This document shows positions 16,091-24,415 of a stretch of DNA of 64,000 nt, piece by piece (position 1 is the first letter of the stretch; each line of letters starts with the position of its first letter). Location: the NCBI RefSeq assembly GCF_018829635.1, contig NZ_JAHKKG010000011.1:248001-312000 (forward strand), given 5' to 3'. The stretch is from Paractinoplanes bogorensis. GTDB lineage: Bacteria; Actinomycetota; Actinomycetes; Mycobacteriales; Micromonosporaceae. Below the pieces are notes generated by a model. The model had not been told where the DNA came from. It saw nothing but the letters and a program-made list of their open reading frames with translations, and searched no databases. The translations under genes were made by a program, and so were the position numbers.

Positions 16091-16240
16091 ATGGCTACCT
16101 GGATCCCGGTGCTGATGGACTGGCTCGGCTACCTGACTTCCGTGCTCAAGCTGCTGACCGCCCTGCTCTCGTTCGCCGTCGCGGCGGTCGTGGCACGGCG
16201 GCGCTTCCGGCGCCGGCGCACGGCCGGTCGCAAGAGATAG
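16091..16240 (+). CDS. Small single-span membrane protein
   Basis: 49 residues: MATWIPVLMDWLGYLTSVLKLLTALLSFAVAAVVARRR and a highly basic tail (RRFRRRRTAGRKR). One transmembrane helix with a cytoplasmic basic C-terminus is predicted. AGGAGG five bases before the ATG is the best ribosome site in the window and supports a real gene. It is divergent from the HTH-DUF4407 gene across the TGTCCGA array. Function unknown. Confidence 0.65.
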   Translation: MATWIPVLMDWLGYLTSVLKLLTALLSFAVAAVVARRRFRRRRTAGRKR

Positions 16241-16354
16241 CCGCAGGTGGTGGCCCGCCGCGAAACAGCGGCGGGCCACTCCGCCGACCAGGAATCATCG
16301 AACAAAGCGCGGTAGCGTTGGGCTCGCAGCCGACGGGACGAGGAGCGTGTGCAG

Positions 16355-16951
16355 ATGGCCAGAGTTGTCATGCAGGCTGTGGTTTCGGTGGACGGCTACA
16401 TCGCCTACGCCGACGACTCGGTCGGGCCGCTGTTCGACTGGTACGGCAACGGTGACGTCACCGTCCATGCCAACGCGAACTGGTCGTTCACCGTCAGCCG
16501 GGCCTCGGCCGACTATCTGAAGCCGTTCTGGGACGCGATCAAGGTCACCGTGATCGGCCGGCAGCTGTTCGACACCACCGACGGCTGGTCGGGCATCCCG
16601 GCCGCCGGCGAGGAACTCGTCGTCGTCACCCACCGGCCGCTGCCCGCGGACTGGCTGGCCCGGTTTCCCGACGCCCCGTTCCACACCGCCGACTCGGTCG
16701 AGGCGGGCATCGCGCTGGCCAAGAAGATCGCCGGTGACGGCCTGGTCTGCGTGACTGCGGGCGACGTCGGCGGACAGGCGTTCTCGGCCGGGCTGGTCGA
16801 CGAAGTGGCCATGGACGTGGCCCCGGTGGTCATGGGCGAGGGAAAGCGGTTCTTCGGCCACCACGCCGGCACGGTCCTGCTGGGCGATCCGGACCTCGTG
16901 GTGCAGGGCGACCGGGTGCTCCACGTGCACTACACGGTCAACCGCGTCTGA
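16355..16951 (+). CDS. Dihydrofolate reductase-like (RibD C-terminal fold) protein
   Basis: A 198-residue protein with the DHFR/RibD_C pattern: MQAVVSVDGYIAYADD at the start, VTVIGRQLFDTTDGWSG in the middle and LVDEVAMDVAPVVMGEGKRFFG near the end. Stand-alone members of this family are NADPH-dependent reductases of mostly unknown substrate. GGAG nine bases upstream favours ATG 16355; GTG 16349 is the alternative. The gene converges with the SRPBCC gene, overlapping it by 14 bp. Confidence 0.85.
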   Translation: MARVVMQAVVSVDGYIAYADDSVGPLFDWYGNGDVTVHANANWSFTVSRASADYLKPFWDAIKVTVIGRQLFDTTDGWSGIPAAGEELVVVTHRPLPADWLARFPDAPFHTADSVEAGIALAKKIAGDGLVCVTAGDVGGQAFSAGLVDEVAMDVAPVVMGEGKRFFGHHAGTVLLGDPDLVVQGDRVLHVHYTVNRV

Positions 16952-17480
16952 AAATCCGGGACGCGATTTCCTCGTACGGGGGAAGCAGTTCCGCCCATCG
17001 CTTCTCCGCACCGCTGTGGTTGTCGTGGCCGGTCACGTAGGTGGCGAGGTTTTCCGCGTGCATCTGCCACCCGGCCCCGTACCCGGCGATCTTGGACAGG
17101 GGCAGGCCGGTGACCTCGATGACCAGGATGGTGTGGTCGCCGTCGGGGGTCAGGGTGACGTCGATGACCGAGTCGAACGGCGGGGGAGCACCCGGCGCGC
17201 TGCCGGCCCAGCTCTCGTCCGTCTCGCGGCTGCTCACCCGCAGGTGGCGCGGCGGCTCGCAGATCTCGACCCGGCCCGTGCTGGTCAGCTGGGCCGACTC
17301 GACGAACAGGGTGATCCCGCCACCCGGGCGCAGATCGCCGTCGACCTTGCCCCACCAGCGGGCCAGCCGATCCGGGTCGGTGACCGCCGACCACAGGTCG
17401 CCGGCGTCGGTGTCATAGCGATCCTCGATCCGGACGACGCCGCTGTCGCCGGTTGATCGCAGCGTTCCCAGGATGGTCAT
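16938..17480 (-). CDS. SRPBCC (AHSA1-like) domain protein
   Basis: A 180-residue START-like protein: VRIEDRYDTDAGDLWSAVTDPDRLARWWGKVDGDLRPGG is the usual AHSA1 opening, followed by GRVEICEPPRHLRVSS and a C-terminal helix GWQMHAENLATYV. It binds a small hydrophobic ligand or acts as a chaperone-like partner; the ligand is unknown. ATG 17480 overlaps the upstream ArsR stop (TGATG) and has AAGGAG six bases before it, so the pair is translationally coupled. Confidence 0.88.
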   Translation of the reverse strand: MTILGTLRSTGDSGVVRIEDRYDTDAGDLWSAVTDPDRLARWWGKVDGDLRPGGGITLFVESAQLTSTGRVEICEPPRHLRVSSRETDESWAGSAPGAPPPFDSVIDVTLTPDGDHTILVIEVTGLPLSKIAGYGAGWQMHAENLATYVTGHDNHSGAEKRWAELLPPYEEIASRIFRRG

Positions 17481-17803
17481 CAGGTGCTCCTTCGCTCGCG
17501 CTTGCCTCGGGCGATCTCGGTGTGCAGGGCGTCCAGCTGGTGCTGCCACAGCGCGCGGTAGCCGGCCAGCCAGTCGTCGATCTCGGCCAGCGGCTCGGGT
17601 CGCAGGCTGTAGACCCGGCGCTGGGCGTCCCGCCGGACCTCGACGAGTCCGGCCTCGCGCAGCACCCGCAGGTGCCGGGACACGCCGGGGCGGGCGATCG
17701 GCAGCATCGCGTCGAGCTCGCCGGCCGGGGCCGGGCCCCGGGCCAGCCGCTCCACGATGGCTCGCCGGTGCGGATCGGCCAGCGCGTGCATGGCTGCTTC
17801 CAT
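17480..17803 (-). CDS. ArsR-family transcriptional regulator
   Basis: A 107-residue winged HTH: MHALADPHRRAIVERLARGPAPAGELDAMLPIARPGVSRHLRVLREAGLVEVRRDAQRRVYSL. The metal-binding ELCVCDL motif of classic ArsR is absent, as in the subfamily paired with SRPBCC proteins. It probably represses its own operon. A good promoter lies upstream and the ATG sits six bases after the -10. Confidence 0.93.
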   Translation of the reverse strand: MEAAMHALADPHRRAIVERLARGPAPAGELDAMLPIARPGVSRHLRVLREAGLVEVRRDAQRRVYSLRPEPLAEIDDWLAGYRALWQHQLDALHTEIARGKRERRST

Positions 17804-17809
17804 GCTTCG

Positions 17810-17839
17810 AACGTACCGACCCTGTTACATAAGCGTCAA
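17810..17839 (-). promoter_or_regulatory. Promoter of the arsR-SRPBCC operon
   Basis: -35 TTGACG (17839-17834), 18 bases, -10 TACGTT (17815-17810), then six bases to the ATG. The best -35/-10 pair in the window; the mRNA is predicted to be leaderless. Confidence 0.65.
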
Positions 17840-18038
17840 GGTATTAAAGGCGTCCTCGACGGCGGTCGGCCGGTTCGCCGGTGGGGCTGTCCGATCGGCC
17901 GGTGGGTCCTCCGCCGCTCGGGCCTAAACGAGGCTCGACGGAGTCGCATTCTCGGTAATGAACCGTCGGTGATTTGGGCGATATATACGTTATGCGAGTC
18001 AATCCGCACCACATTTATCAGCACAGATGGGGCTCACC

Positions 18039-18674
18039 ATGTTCAAGGCTTTCGCCGTCGGCGCCAGCGCTTTCGCGGCTCTGCTCACCTCGTCGCCCGC
18101 GCACGCGGCCCCGGCCCCGGGTCCGAGTGACGACATGGTCATCGACGTGGTTACTGCCAACGGTTCCGGCTGTCCGTGGGGCACCGCCGACGTGAGCGTG
18201 TCGCCGGACAGCAAGGCTTTCACCGTCACCTACAGCGCGTTCACGGCGCAGGTCGGCGTGGGCGCGACACCGCTCGACTTCCGGAAGAACTGCCAGCTCG
18301 GGCTGAACGTGCACGTGCCGCAGGGCTTCACCTACGCCATTGCCAGCACCGACTACCGCGGATTCGCCCGTCTGGAGCGGGGCGCGTCGGCGACCCAGAC
18401 GTCGTTCTACTACTTCCAGGGCGACCGGCAGACCGCCAAGAGCAAGCACAACTTCTCCGGCCCGCTCGACAGCGACTGGCAGCGCACCGACACCATCGGC
18501 ATCGGCTCGCTGGCCTTCCTGCCCTGCGGCGAACAGCGCAACCTCAACGTCAACACCGAGCTGCGGGTCAACGCCGGCTGGTCGAACACCAGGAAGACCA
18601 CCAGCATGCTGACCATGGACTCGACCGACGGCAACCTCGACACCGTCTACCACGTCGCCTGGAAGAAGTGCTGA
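18039..18674 (+). CDS. Secreted DUF4360 protein
   Basis: A 211-residue exported protein: signal peptide MFKAFAVGASAFAALLTSSPAHA, then a DUF4360-like domain with GSGCPWGTADVSVSPDSKAFTVTYSAF, RKNCQLGLNVHVPQGFTYAI and LSFLPCGEQRNLNVNTELRV-type strands. Five Cys in the mature chain, including the C-terminal one, suggest disulfides. Function unknown. I prefer ATG 18039 with GGGG six bases upstream; ATG 18027 adds four residues. The 220 bp upstream are AT-richer (GATATATACGTTATG near 17978) and probably carry the promoter. Confidence 0.85.
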   Translation: MFKAFAVGASAFAALLTSSPAHAAPAPGPSDDMVIDVVTANGSGCPWGTADVSVSPDSKAFTVTYSAFTAQVGVGATPLDFRKNCQLGLNVHVPQGFTYAIASTDYRGFARLERGASATQTSFYYFQGDRQTAKSKHNFSGPLDSDWQRTDTIGIGSLAFLPCGEQRNLNVNTELRVNAGWSNTRKTTSMLTMDSTDGNLDTVYHVAWKKC

Positions 18675-18689
18675 CCCGTACGACGCCGT

Positions 18690-18695
18690 TACGGT
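18690..18695 (+). promoter_or_regulatory. -10 element before the broken PHP gene
   Basis: TACGGT, six bases (GAGGGC), then GTG 18702. The promoter survives although the gene is broken. Confidence 0.4.
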
Positions 18696-18701
18696 GAGGG
18701 C

Positions 18702-19228
18702 GTGGGACTGCCCGTCGACAGTCATGTGCACAGCGAATGGTCGTGGGACGCGGCTTTCGGGGACATGGCGGGCACCTGCGCCCGTGCGGTGGCGGTCGGG
18801 CTGCCGGCGGTGGCGTTCACCGAGCATCTCGACCACGTCGTCTGGACCGCCGATCGGACGACGCTCGAGGAGAGTCCGCGACGCCCGGGGGGCGCGTGAC
18901 GGCGCCGGCCTTCGATGCCGCGGGCTGTCTGGCGGCGATCGAGCGGTGCCGGAAAAGCTTTCCCGGGGTACGGATCCTCAGTGGTCTCGAGATCGGGGAG
19001 CCGCACCTGCATCCCGCCGAGATCGCGGAGGTTCTGGGCGCGGGGCGGTTCGATCGGGTGCTCGGGTCGCAGCACGGGCTGTGTGCCGCTGCACCCCGAG
19101 ACCGTGCGCTGATGGCGGGAGGAAGGGGGTGAGGCGGTCTGGCCGACGGCTTCCGGGAGGCGGCCGCCATGGTCGAATCGCACGGCTTCCGCGCCGGCCG
19201 CGAGCCCCCCGACTTCTGGACCCGATGA
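18702..19228 (+). pseudogene. Broken PHP-domain hydrolase (paralogue remnant)
   Basis: The first 65 codons (DSHVHSEWSWDAAFGDMAGTCARAV) match the intact paralogue downstream and stop at 18897-18899. The homology resumes in another frame (APAFDAAGCLAAIERCR, ILSGLEIGEPHLHP, FDRVLGSQHGL). The middle of the enzyme (about 125 codons) is missing. The last part (DGFREAAAMVESHGFRAGRE, DFWTR) ends at 19228 with the same C-terminus as the paralogue. Frameshift plus internal deletion leave no complete metal site, so a working product is unlikely. Confidence 0.85.
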
Positions 19229-19387
19229 CGAAAGCGCGCTGGTGGTGGCGACCACAGCGCGGCGGCCGGGTGGCGTGAAACGATCATGTGACCGGTGCTG
19301 TGGGGGCACTGTTCGCCTGCTTGTCGGGTGTCTGTCTCCGGGTGGGCATGTCGCGCTGGCTAGCGTGGCGCCGACGAGAGGGTGGAC

Positions 19388-20230
19388 ATGCTGGAGACAT
19401 TGCCGGGCGACAGCCACGTGCACAGCGAGTGGTCATGGGACACGTCGGCCGGAGACATGGTGGGCACGTGCGCCCGGGCGGTCGAGATCGGGCTGCCGGC
19501 GGTGGCGTTCACCGAGCACCTCGACTTCAACCACTGGATCACCACCCCGGCGTCGTTGGTCACCAGCCCGCACCAGGCCCCGTACACCGGGGACGACCTG
19601 GTGGTGCGGCCGCCGCGATTCGACGCCGCGGGCTACCTGGCGGCGATCGAGGAGTGCCGCGGGCGGTTCCCGGGGTTGCGCATTCTGAGCGGGCTCGAGA
19701 TCGGGGAGCCGCACCTCAACCCGGATGCCGTCGCCGAACTGCTGAAGGCGGGACCGTTCGACCGTCTGCTCGGGTCACTGCACTGCCTGCCGGTGGACGA
19801 CGGGCACACCGGGCCGCCCGTACTGCTCGAGACCGGCAAACCGGACGAGGTGGTCCGGCAATATCTGGCCGAGGTGCCGGTGGTGGTGGCCGCGAGCGAC
19901 GCGTTCGAGGTGTTCGCGCACATCGACTATCCGATCCGGTTCTGGCCGGCCGACGCCGCGCCGTTCGAGCCGGGCGACTTCGAGCCGGAGTTCCGGCACG
20001 CGCTGCGCTGCCTGGCCGACGGCGGGCGCACGCTGGAGGTCAACACCCGCCTGCCGTTGCACCCGCAGATCGTGGCCTGGTGGCGCGAGGAGGGCGGTCG
20101 CACGGTGTCCTTCGGCAGCGACGCCCACCTGCCGGCGGCGGTGGGCGGGGGCTTCCGCGAGGCCGCCCACATGGTCGAGGCGCACGGCTTCCGCCCCGGC
20201 CGCGAGGCCCACGACTTCTGGACCCGCTGA
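19388..20230 (+). CDS. PHP-domain phosphoesterase (histidinol-phosphatase-like)
   Basis: A 280-residue PHP hydrolase: DSHVHSEWSWD gives the HxH metal ligands near residues 9-11, AFTEHLD the next Glu/His, SGLEIGEPH a further Glu, FAHIDYPIRF an Asp/His, and SFGSDAHLP the final Asp-His. This matches the HisK/HisJ-type trinuclear site. The family includes histidinol-phosphatase and other phosphoesterases; outside a his operon the substrate is uncertain. ATG 19388 follows GAGGGTGG. It lies 160 bp after its broken copy. Confidence 0.85.
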   Translation: MLETLPGDSHVHSEWSWDTSAGDMVGTCARAVEIGLPAVAFTEHLDFNHWITTPASLVTSPHQAPYTGDDLVVRPPRFDAAGYLAAIEECRGRFPGLRILSGLEIGEPHLNPDAVAELLKAGPFDRLLGSLHCLPVDDGHTGPPVLLETGKPDEVVRQYLAEVPVVVAASDAFEVFAHIDYPIRFWPADAAPFEPGDFEPEFRHALRCLADGGRTLEVNTRLPLHPQIVAWWREEGGRTVSFGSDAHLPAAVGGGFREAAHMVEAHGFRPGREAHDFWTR

Positions 20231-20269
20231 CCCCGCACTCCGCGCAGCACGCGAAAGGCCGGAGCGAGC

Positions 20270-20299
20270 GAGGCCCCCGGCGACATCGCCGGGGGCCTC
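20270..20299. terminator. Bidirectional terminator hairpin
   Basis: GAGGCCCCCGGCG pairs perfectly with CGCCGGGGGCCTC around an ACAT loop between converging genes. Confidence 0.8.
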
Positions 20300-20303
20300 C
20301 TCG

Positions 20304-22520
20304 TCAGCGACGGCCGGCGAGCTCCGGTGACGGCGAGGGCGCCGGGGGAGTGACGACCGCGGTGGCGGCGTGGCGGCCGCGCGGGCGCATGAAGCGCGGC
20401 GCCCACCAGTTGGCCCGGCCCAGCAACGTCATCGCCGACGGCAGCACCACCGCTCGGATGATGGTGGCGTCCAGCAGGATCGCCGCCGCCAGGCCGATGC
20501 CGAGCTGCTTCATGTCGATGGTGGACAGCGTGGCGAAGATGGAGAACACCGCCACCATCACCAGGGCCGCGCTGCTCACCGTGCCGGCCGAACCGGTGAT
20601 GCCCTCGGCGACGGCCTCGCGGGTCGGCATGCCGCGTTGCACCGCCTCGCGGATCCGGGACACCACGAAGACGTGGTAGTCCATCGACAGGCCGAACAAC
20701 ACCACGAACAGGAACAGCGGCAGCCAGCTGACGATGGCGTCCATCGAGGTGAAGTTGAGCAGATCGGGCGCCCAGCTGCCCTGGAAGACCAGCACGAGCA
20801 GGCCGTACGCGGCGCTGACCGAGAGCAGGTTGAGCAGGATCGAGGTCAGGGCCACGACGACCGAGCGGAACGTCCGCGCCATCATCAGGAACGTCAGCAG
20901 CAGCACGACACCGGCCACGATGGGGAGCGTCCGCCAGATGTGCTTGGCGTAGTCCTCGTTGTTGGCCACGTCGCCGCCCACCGCGTACGACACCCCGGCC
21001 ACCCCGCCGAGCGCGGCCGGCACCAGGTCACTGCGTAGCCGGTGCAGCGAGTCGGTGGCCGAGTCACTCCGCGAGGAGAATGGCGTCGCCACGTGCAGCA
21101 CCGAGACGGTCTTGTCGGGGGAGACCTCGATGTCCGGCCCGTCCTGCTCGAGCGGTGCGAACAGCGGGTCGCCCTCGGTGCTCCGGGCGAGCTTCTCCAG
21201 CGCGGTGTGCACCGACGAGGCAGCGGAGGCGGGTGCTGTCACGGCGACGAGATGGTTGGTCCCGTTGCTGGGGTACGAGGCGGTCAACCGGTCGTACGCC
21301 TGCATGGCCGGAGTGGTGCGCGGCAGATCCTCCGTACCGGGGAACTTGAGGTTCATGCCCAGGGCCGGAGCGGCCAGCGCCAGCAGCGCGAGCACCGAGA
21401 CCACCAGCGTGGCGGCGGGCCAGCGCAGCGCCGGGTGCAGGACGCGCCGCCAGAACGAGCCGCCCGAGGAGCGGGCGGACAGCCGCCAGAGGAACGGCAC
21501 GCGCGGCCGGTCGACCCAGCGGCCCAGCTTGGCCAGCAGAGCGGGCAGCACGGTCAGCGAGCCGAGCACGGCCACCGCGACGACCAGGATCGAGCCGACG
21601 GCGAGCGACGAGAACGTGGAGTCGCCGGCCAGGAACAGGCCGGCCATGGCGATGACGACGGCGGTGCCGCTGACCACGACGGCGTGCCCGGAGGTCTCGG
21701 CCGCGATCTCGACCGCGTCGACGTGACCGCGGCCCTTGGCTCTCTCCTCGCGTTCCCGGCGCACATAGAACAGCGAGTAGTCGACACCCACCGCCATGCC
21801 GATGAGCAGGATGACACTGGCGGTCACGTCGGTCGACGGCACCAGGTGTGAGGCCAATGTGGAGAGACCCATGGCCGCGGTCACCGACGACAGCGCCAGC
21901 AGCAGCGGCACGCCGGCCGCGATGAGCGCCCCGAAGACCAGGATCAGGATCGCGAGGGTGACCGGCAGGCTGAGGATCTCGGCTCGGGTGAAGTCGTCGC
22001 CCAGCGTGTCGTCGAGGGCCTTGCCGATCGACGGACCGCCGACCTGCTCGATCCGCAGATCGGGGTGGGCCTGCTGCACCGACGCGGTGGCCGCGCGCAA
22101 CGGCTCGACGCGGTCGGAGGCGGTGTCCGGGTCGCCGCTCATGGTGATCGGCACGAGCAGCGCCGATCCGTCGTTGGCCGGGATCGGCTGGCCCACCTCG
22201 GCCACGCCGGTGACCGAGCGCAGTTTCGCGGTGGCGTCGGCGGCCGCTTTCTCACCGGCGGCAACATCAAGTTTTCCCGTACGGGCGGTGATCAGCACAT
22301 TGTCGACGGCCGGCTCGTCGGCGAACCCGCCGTTGTCGATCATCACGTAGGCCCGGCCGGCCTCGCCGATCGCGTCGTCCTGGGCGGTCGCCTCCTTGAG
22401 CCCGGCCGCGTTGCCGCCCACGAAGCACACCGCCACGAACACCACCCAGAGCGCGATCGCGCGCCATGGATGCTCGGCGCTCCACCGCGCCATCCGAACC
22501 GTCACCGGCCGCCTGCCCAT
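20304..22520 (-). CDS. MMPL-family (RND superfamily) transporter
   Basis: A 738-residue protein with the duplicated MMPL layout: TM1 (HPWRAIALWVVFVAVCFVGG), a large extracytoplasmic loop (about 45-180), six TM segments (180-370), a second loop and a second TM set (about 540-715). Motifs include VGVDYSLFYVRREREERAKG and GLSMDYHVFVVSRIREAVQRG, the proton-relay regions. Actinobacterial MMPLs export lipids or small hydrophobic compounds. GGGGG eight bases upstream supports ATG 22520. No regulator is directly adjacent. Confidence 0.92.
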   Translation of the reverse strand: MGRRPVTVRMARWSAEHPWRAIALWVVFVAVCFVGGNAAGLKEATAQDDAIGEAGRAYVMIDNGGFADEPAVDNVLITARTGKLDVAAGEKAAADATAKLRSVTGVAEVGQPIPANDGSALLVPITMSGDPDTASDRVEPLRAATASVQQAHPDLRIEQVGGPSIGKALDDTLGDDFTRAEILSLPVTLAILILVFGALIAAGVPLLLALSSVTAAMGLSTLASHLVPSTDVTASVILLIGMAVGVDYSLFYVRREREERAKGRGHVDAVEIAAETSGHAVVVSGTAVVIAMAGLFLAGDSTFSSLAVGSILVVAVAVLGSLTVLPALLAKLGRWVDRPRVPFLWRLSARSSGGSFWRRVLHPALRWPAATLVVSVLALLALAAPALGMNLKFPGTEDLPRTTPAMQAYDRLTASYPSNGTNHLVAVTAPASAASSVHTALEKLARSTEGDPLFAPLEQDGPDIEVSPDKTVSVLHVATPFSSRSDSATDSLHRLRSDLVPAALGGVAGVSYAVGGDVANNEDYAKHIWRTLPIVAGVVLLLTFLMMARTFRSVVVALTSILLNLLSVSAAYGLLVLVFQGSWAPDLLNFTSMDAIVSWLPLFLFVVLFGLSMDYHVFVVSRIREAVQRGMPTREAVAEGITGSAGTVSSAALVMVAVFSIFATLSTIDMKQLGIGLAAAILLDATIIRAVVLPSAMTLLGRANWWAPRFMRPRGRHAATAVVTPPAPSPSPELAGRR

Positions 22521-22791
22521 CTGCGAATCCCCCCGACCTGTTCCACCGCGTAGCCGGACGACCGACGTGCGGTGTGCCTTTGCGAACCTGTGTCGAAGCT
22601 GAACCTAGGCAGGTACGAAGCGGGGAACATCCGGGCGGAACCCCGGTCCGACCCCGACCGGGCGACGGGTCCGGGGGAGTCGGAAAGGCGACGTCCCGCA
22701 CCTGCCAAAGCCGCGAAAGCAGCAAATCCGGCCGCGACTCTCAGGGATTCCCCCGGGTCTTCCCCGATTCGCGACCCTTGATCTCTCTCGC

Positions 22792-22797
22792 TAAGTT
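22792..22797 (+). promoter_or_regulatory. -10 element, leaderless promoter of protease gene
   Basis: TAAGTT, seven bases, then ATG 22805. The 284 bp between the divergent MMPL and protease starts show nothing else convincing. Confidence 0.5.
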
Positions 22798-22804
22798 GCT
22801 CCCC

Positions 22805-23572
22805 ATGAGACAGAGAAAGAGATCGATTCTCGCCGCGATCGGCGCCGCGGCGGTCGTGCTCCTCGGGTCCGCGGGCCCGGCGAACGCGATCGCCAACGGT
22901 GAACAGGTCAAGCCGGGCCGATACGCCTTCTCGGTCAAGCTGACCATGACAGGTATCCCGACGGCCGACGGCGGCAAGCGCAACAGCGCGTGTTCGGGGG
23001 CGCTGGTGGCGCCGCAGTGGGTGATCACGGCCGGTCACTGCTTCCGGGACGCCAACGGCGTACGGGTGGAACGTCCGGTCGCCGACTCGACGATCGCCAC
23101 CATCGGCCGCACCGATCTGACCGACACCAGCAAGGGGCACGAGCTCGAGATCGTGGCGGTCCGCCAGTCCGCCACGGCCGACGTGTCGCTGGCCAAGCTG
23201 GCCGAGCCGGTGCGCGACGTCCGCCCGATCCGGGTCGCCCGCACCGCCCCCGAAGCCGGCGACATCGTCCGGCTCACCGGTTACGGGTCGACCACCAGCG
23301 TGAACCCGGCGCCGGTGACCTGGCTGCGGACCGGGAAGATGGAGGTCGTCGGGCTCACCGACACGGTCACCCAGATGCGGGGCAACTCGCCGCAGGCCGA
23401 CACCACCCCCTGCCCGTACGACTCGGGTGGCCCCTTCTTCGTCGAGCGGAAGAAGAAGGCGCCGGCCCTGGTCGCGGTCGTGAGCAACGGCCCGTCCTGC
23501 CCGCACGAGAGCATCGAGAGCGCGGCCCGGGTCGACAACCTCGCGTCCTGGGTCACCGAGGTCACGCGCTGA
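22805..23572 (+). CDS. Secreted trypsin-like serine protease (S1)
   Basis: A 255-residue exported protease: signal peptide with basic start MRQRKRS and hydrophobic core, mature start IANGEQ (the usual IxxG form), and triad His78 (TAGHC), Asp126 (ADVSLAKL) and Ser207 (PYDSGGPFF). Asp205 two residues before the catalytic Ser follows the general DSGG form. Four Cys pair as expected for S1 domains (SACSG/GHC and PCPYD/SCPH). There is no propeptide of note. A textbook terminator follows. Confidence 0.92.
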   Translation: MRQRKRSILAAIGAAAVVLLGSAGPANAIANGEQVKPGRYAFSVKLTMTGIPTADGGKRNSACSGALVAPQWVITAGHCFRDANGVRVERPVADSTIATIGRTDLTDTSKGHELEIVAVRQSATADVSLAKLAEPVRDVRPIRVARTAPEAGDIVRLTGYGSTTSVNPAPVTWLRTGKMEVVGLTDTVTQMRGNSPQADTTPCPYDSGGPFFVERKKKAPALVAVVSNGPSCPHESIESAARVDNLASWVTEVTR

Positions 23573-23631
23573 GAACTGAGCTAACGCTGACAACAGCAGT
23601 CTCCCAAGTCACACGCTGACGAGGAGCAGAG

Positions 23632-23667
23632 CGGCCGGTTGCGGGGAAACCCGTAACCGGCCGTTTT
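23632..23667 (+). terminator. Intrinsic terminator of protease gene
   Basis: CGGCCGGTT-GCGGG pairs with CCCGT-AACCGGCCG, capped by a GAAA tetraloop and followed by TTTT. The most canonical terminator in the window. Confidence 0.85.
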
Positions 23668-23729
23668 GCATGCGGTGAACTGGGGAGATGCGCCCCAGAA
23701 GAACTGTGAGGACCGCCACGGTCGGTAAC

Positions 23730-23764
23730 GGACCACCTTGGTCCCTATCCGACTAAGGTGGTCC
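23730..23764 (+). promoter_or_regulatory. TetR operator overlapping its own leaderless promoter
   Basis: Perfect 10-bp arms GGACCACCTT (23730-23739) and AAGGTGGTCC (23755-23764). The right arm contains the -10 TAAGGT (23754-23759), seven bases before ATG 23767. Binding would block transcription of the tetR-mmpL operon. Confidence 0.7.
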
Positions 23765-23766
23765 GC

Positions 23767-24354
23767 ATGCCGCGCCCGACGAAGCAACAGATCGACGACG
23801 ACATCCTGGAGACCGCGGCCACGCTGTTCGCGCGGCACGGCTTCAAGGAGACGTCGATCCAGCGCATCGCGGACGCCGTCGGCTATTCCAAGACCGGGCT
23901 GCTGCACCGCTATCCGACCAAGGAGGCCCTGCAGCAGGCGGTGGTCGACAAGGCTCTGCGTGACATCCGCGTGGTCGCCGACGCGGTGCGTGATCTGGCC
24001 CCCGGCCCGGAGCGTGACCACGCGGCCGTCACCGGCATCGCCCGCCTGGCCATGGAGGGCCGCGGCACGGTGTCGCTGCTGCTCAGCGGCCTGGCCAGCG
24101 AGCAGGAGAGCGATCTCGGATGCTCGCTCGAGGCGATCGGCGAGGTGATCTTCGAATGCTTCGCGGCCGACCCCGAGACCGATCCTGTACGCGCGGTGCG
24201 GGTGATCGGCGCCCTGGGTGCGCTGGCGGTCGTCGGGGTCACGCTGCGCGAGAAGCCACTCGCTGTGACCGTCGACGACCTCATCGACGTCAGCTACGAC
24301 GCGCTCGGCCACGGACGCCGAAACGCGGCTGCACCGGCAGGCCACACCGAGTAA
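23767..24354 (+). CDS. TetR-family regulator of MMPL exporter
   Basis: A 195-residue TetR protein. Residues 5-50 are the HTH (ILETAATLFARHGFKETSIQRIADAVGYSKTGLLHRYPTKEALQQAV); the rest is the helical ligand domain. Inverted repeats at the promoter indicate autoregulation, and the MMPL gene 61 bp downstream is the probable target. ATG 23767 is chosen over GTG 23758 because of the -10 spacing. The ligand is likely the exported compound (inference). Confidence 0.92.
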   Translation: MPRPTKQQIDDDILETAATLFARHGFKETSIQRIADAVGYSKTGLLHRYPTKEALQQAVVDKALRDIRVVADAVRDLAPGPERDHAAVTGIARLAMEGRGTVSLLLSGLASEQESDLGCSLEAIGEVIFECFAADPETDPVRAVRVIGALGALAVVGVTLREKPLAVTVDDLIDVSYDALGHGRRNAAAPAGHTE

Positions 24355-24415
24355 AGGCAGGACAAGCAAGGCACGACAGGTAAGGCACGGCCCCTCCAAG
24401 CAAGGGAACACGCAC

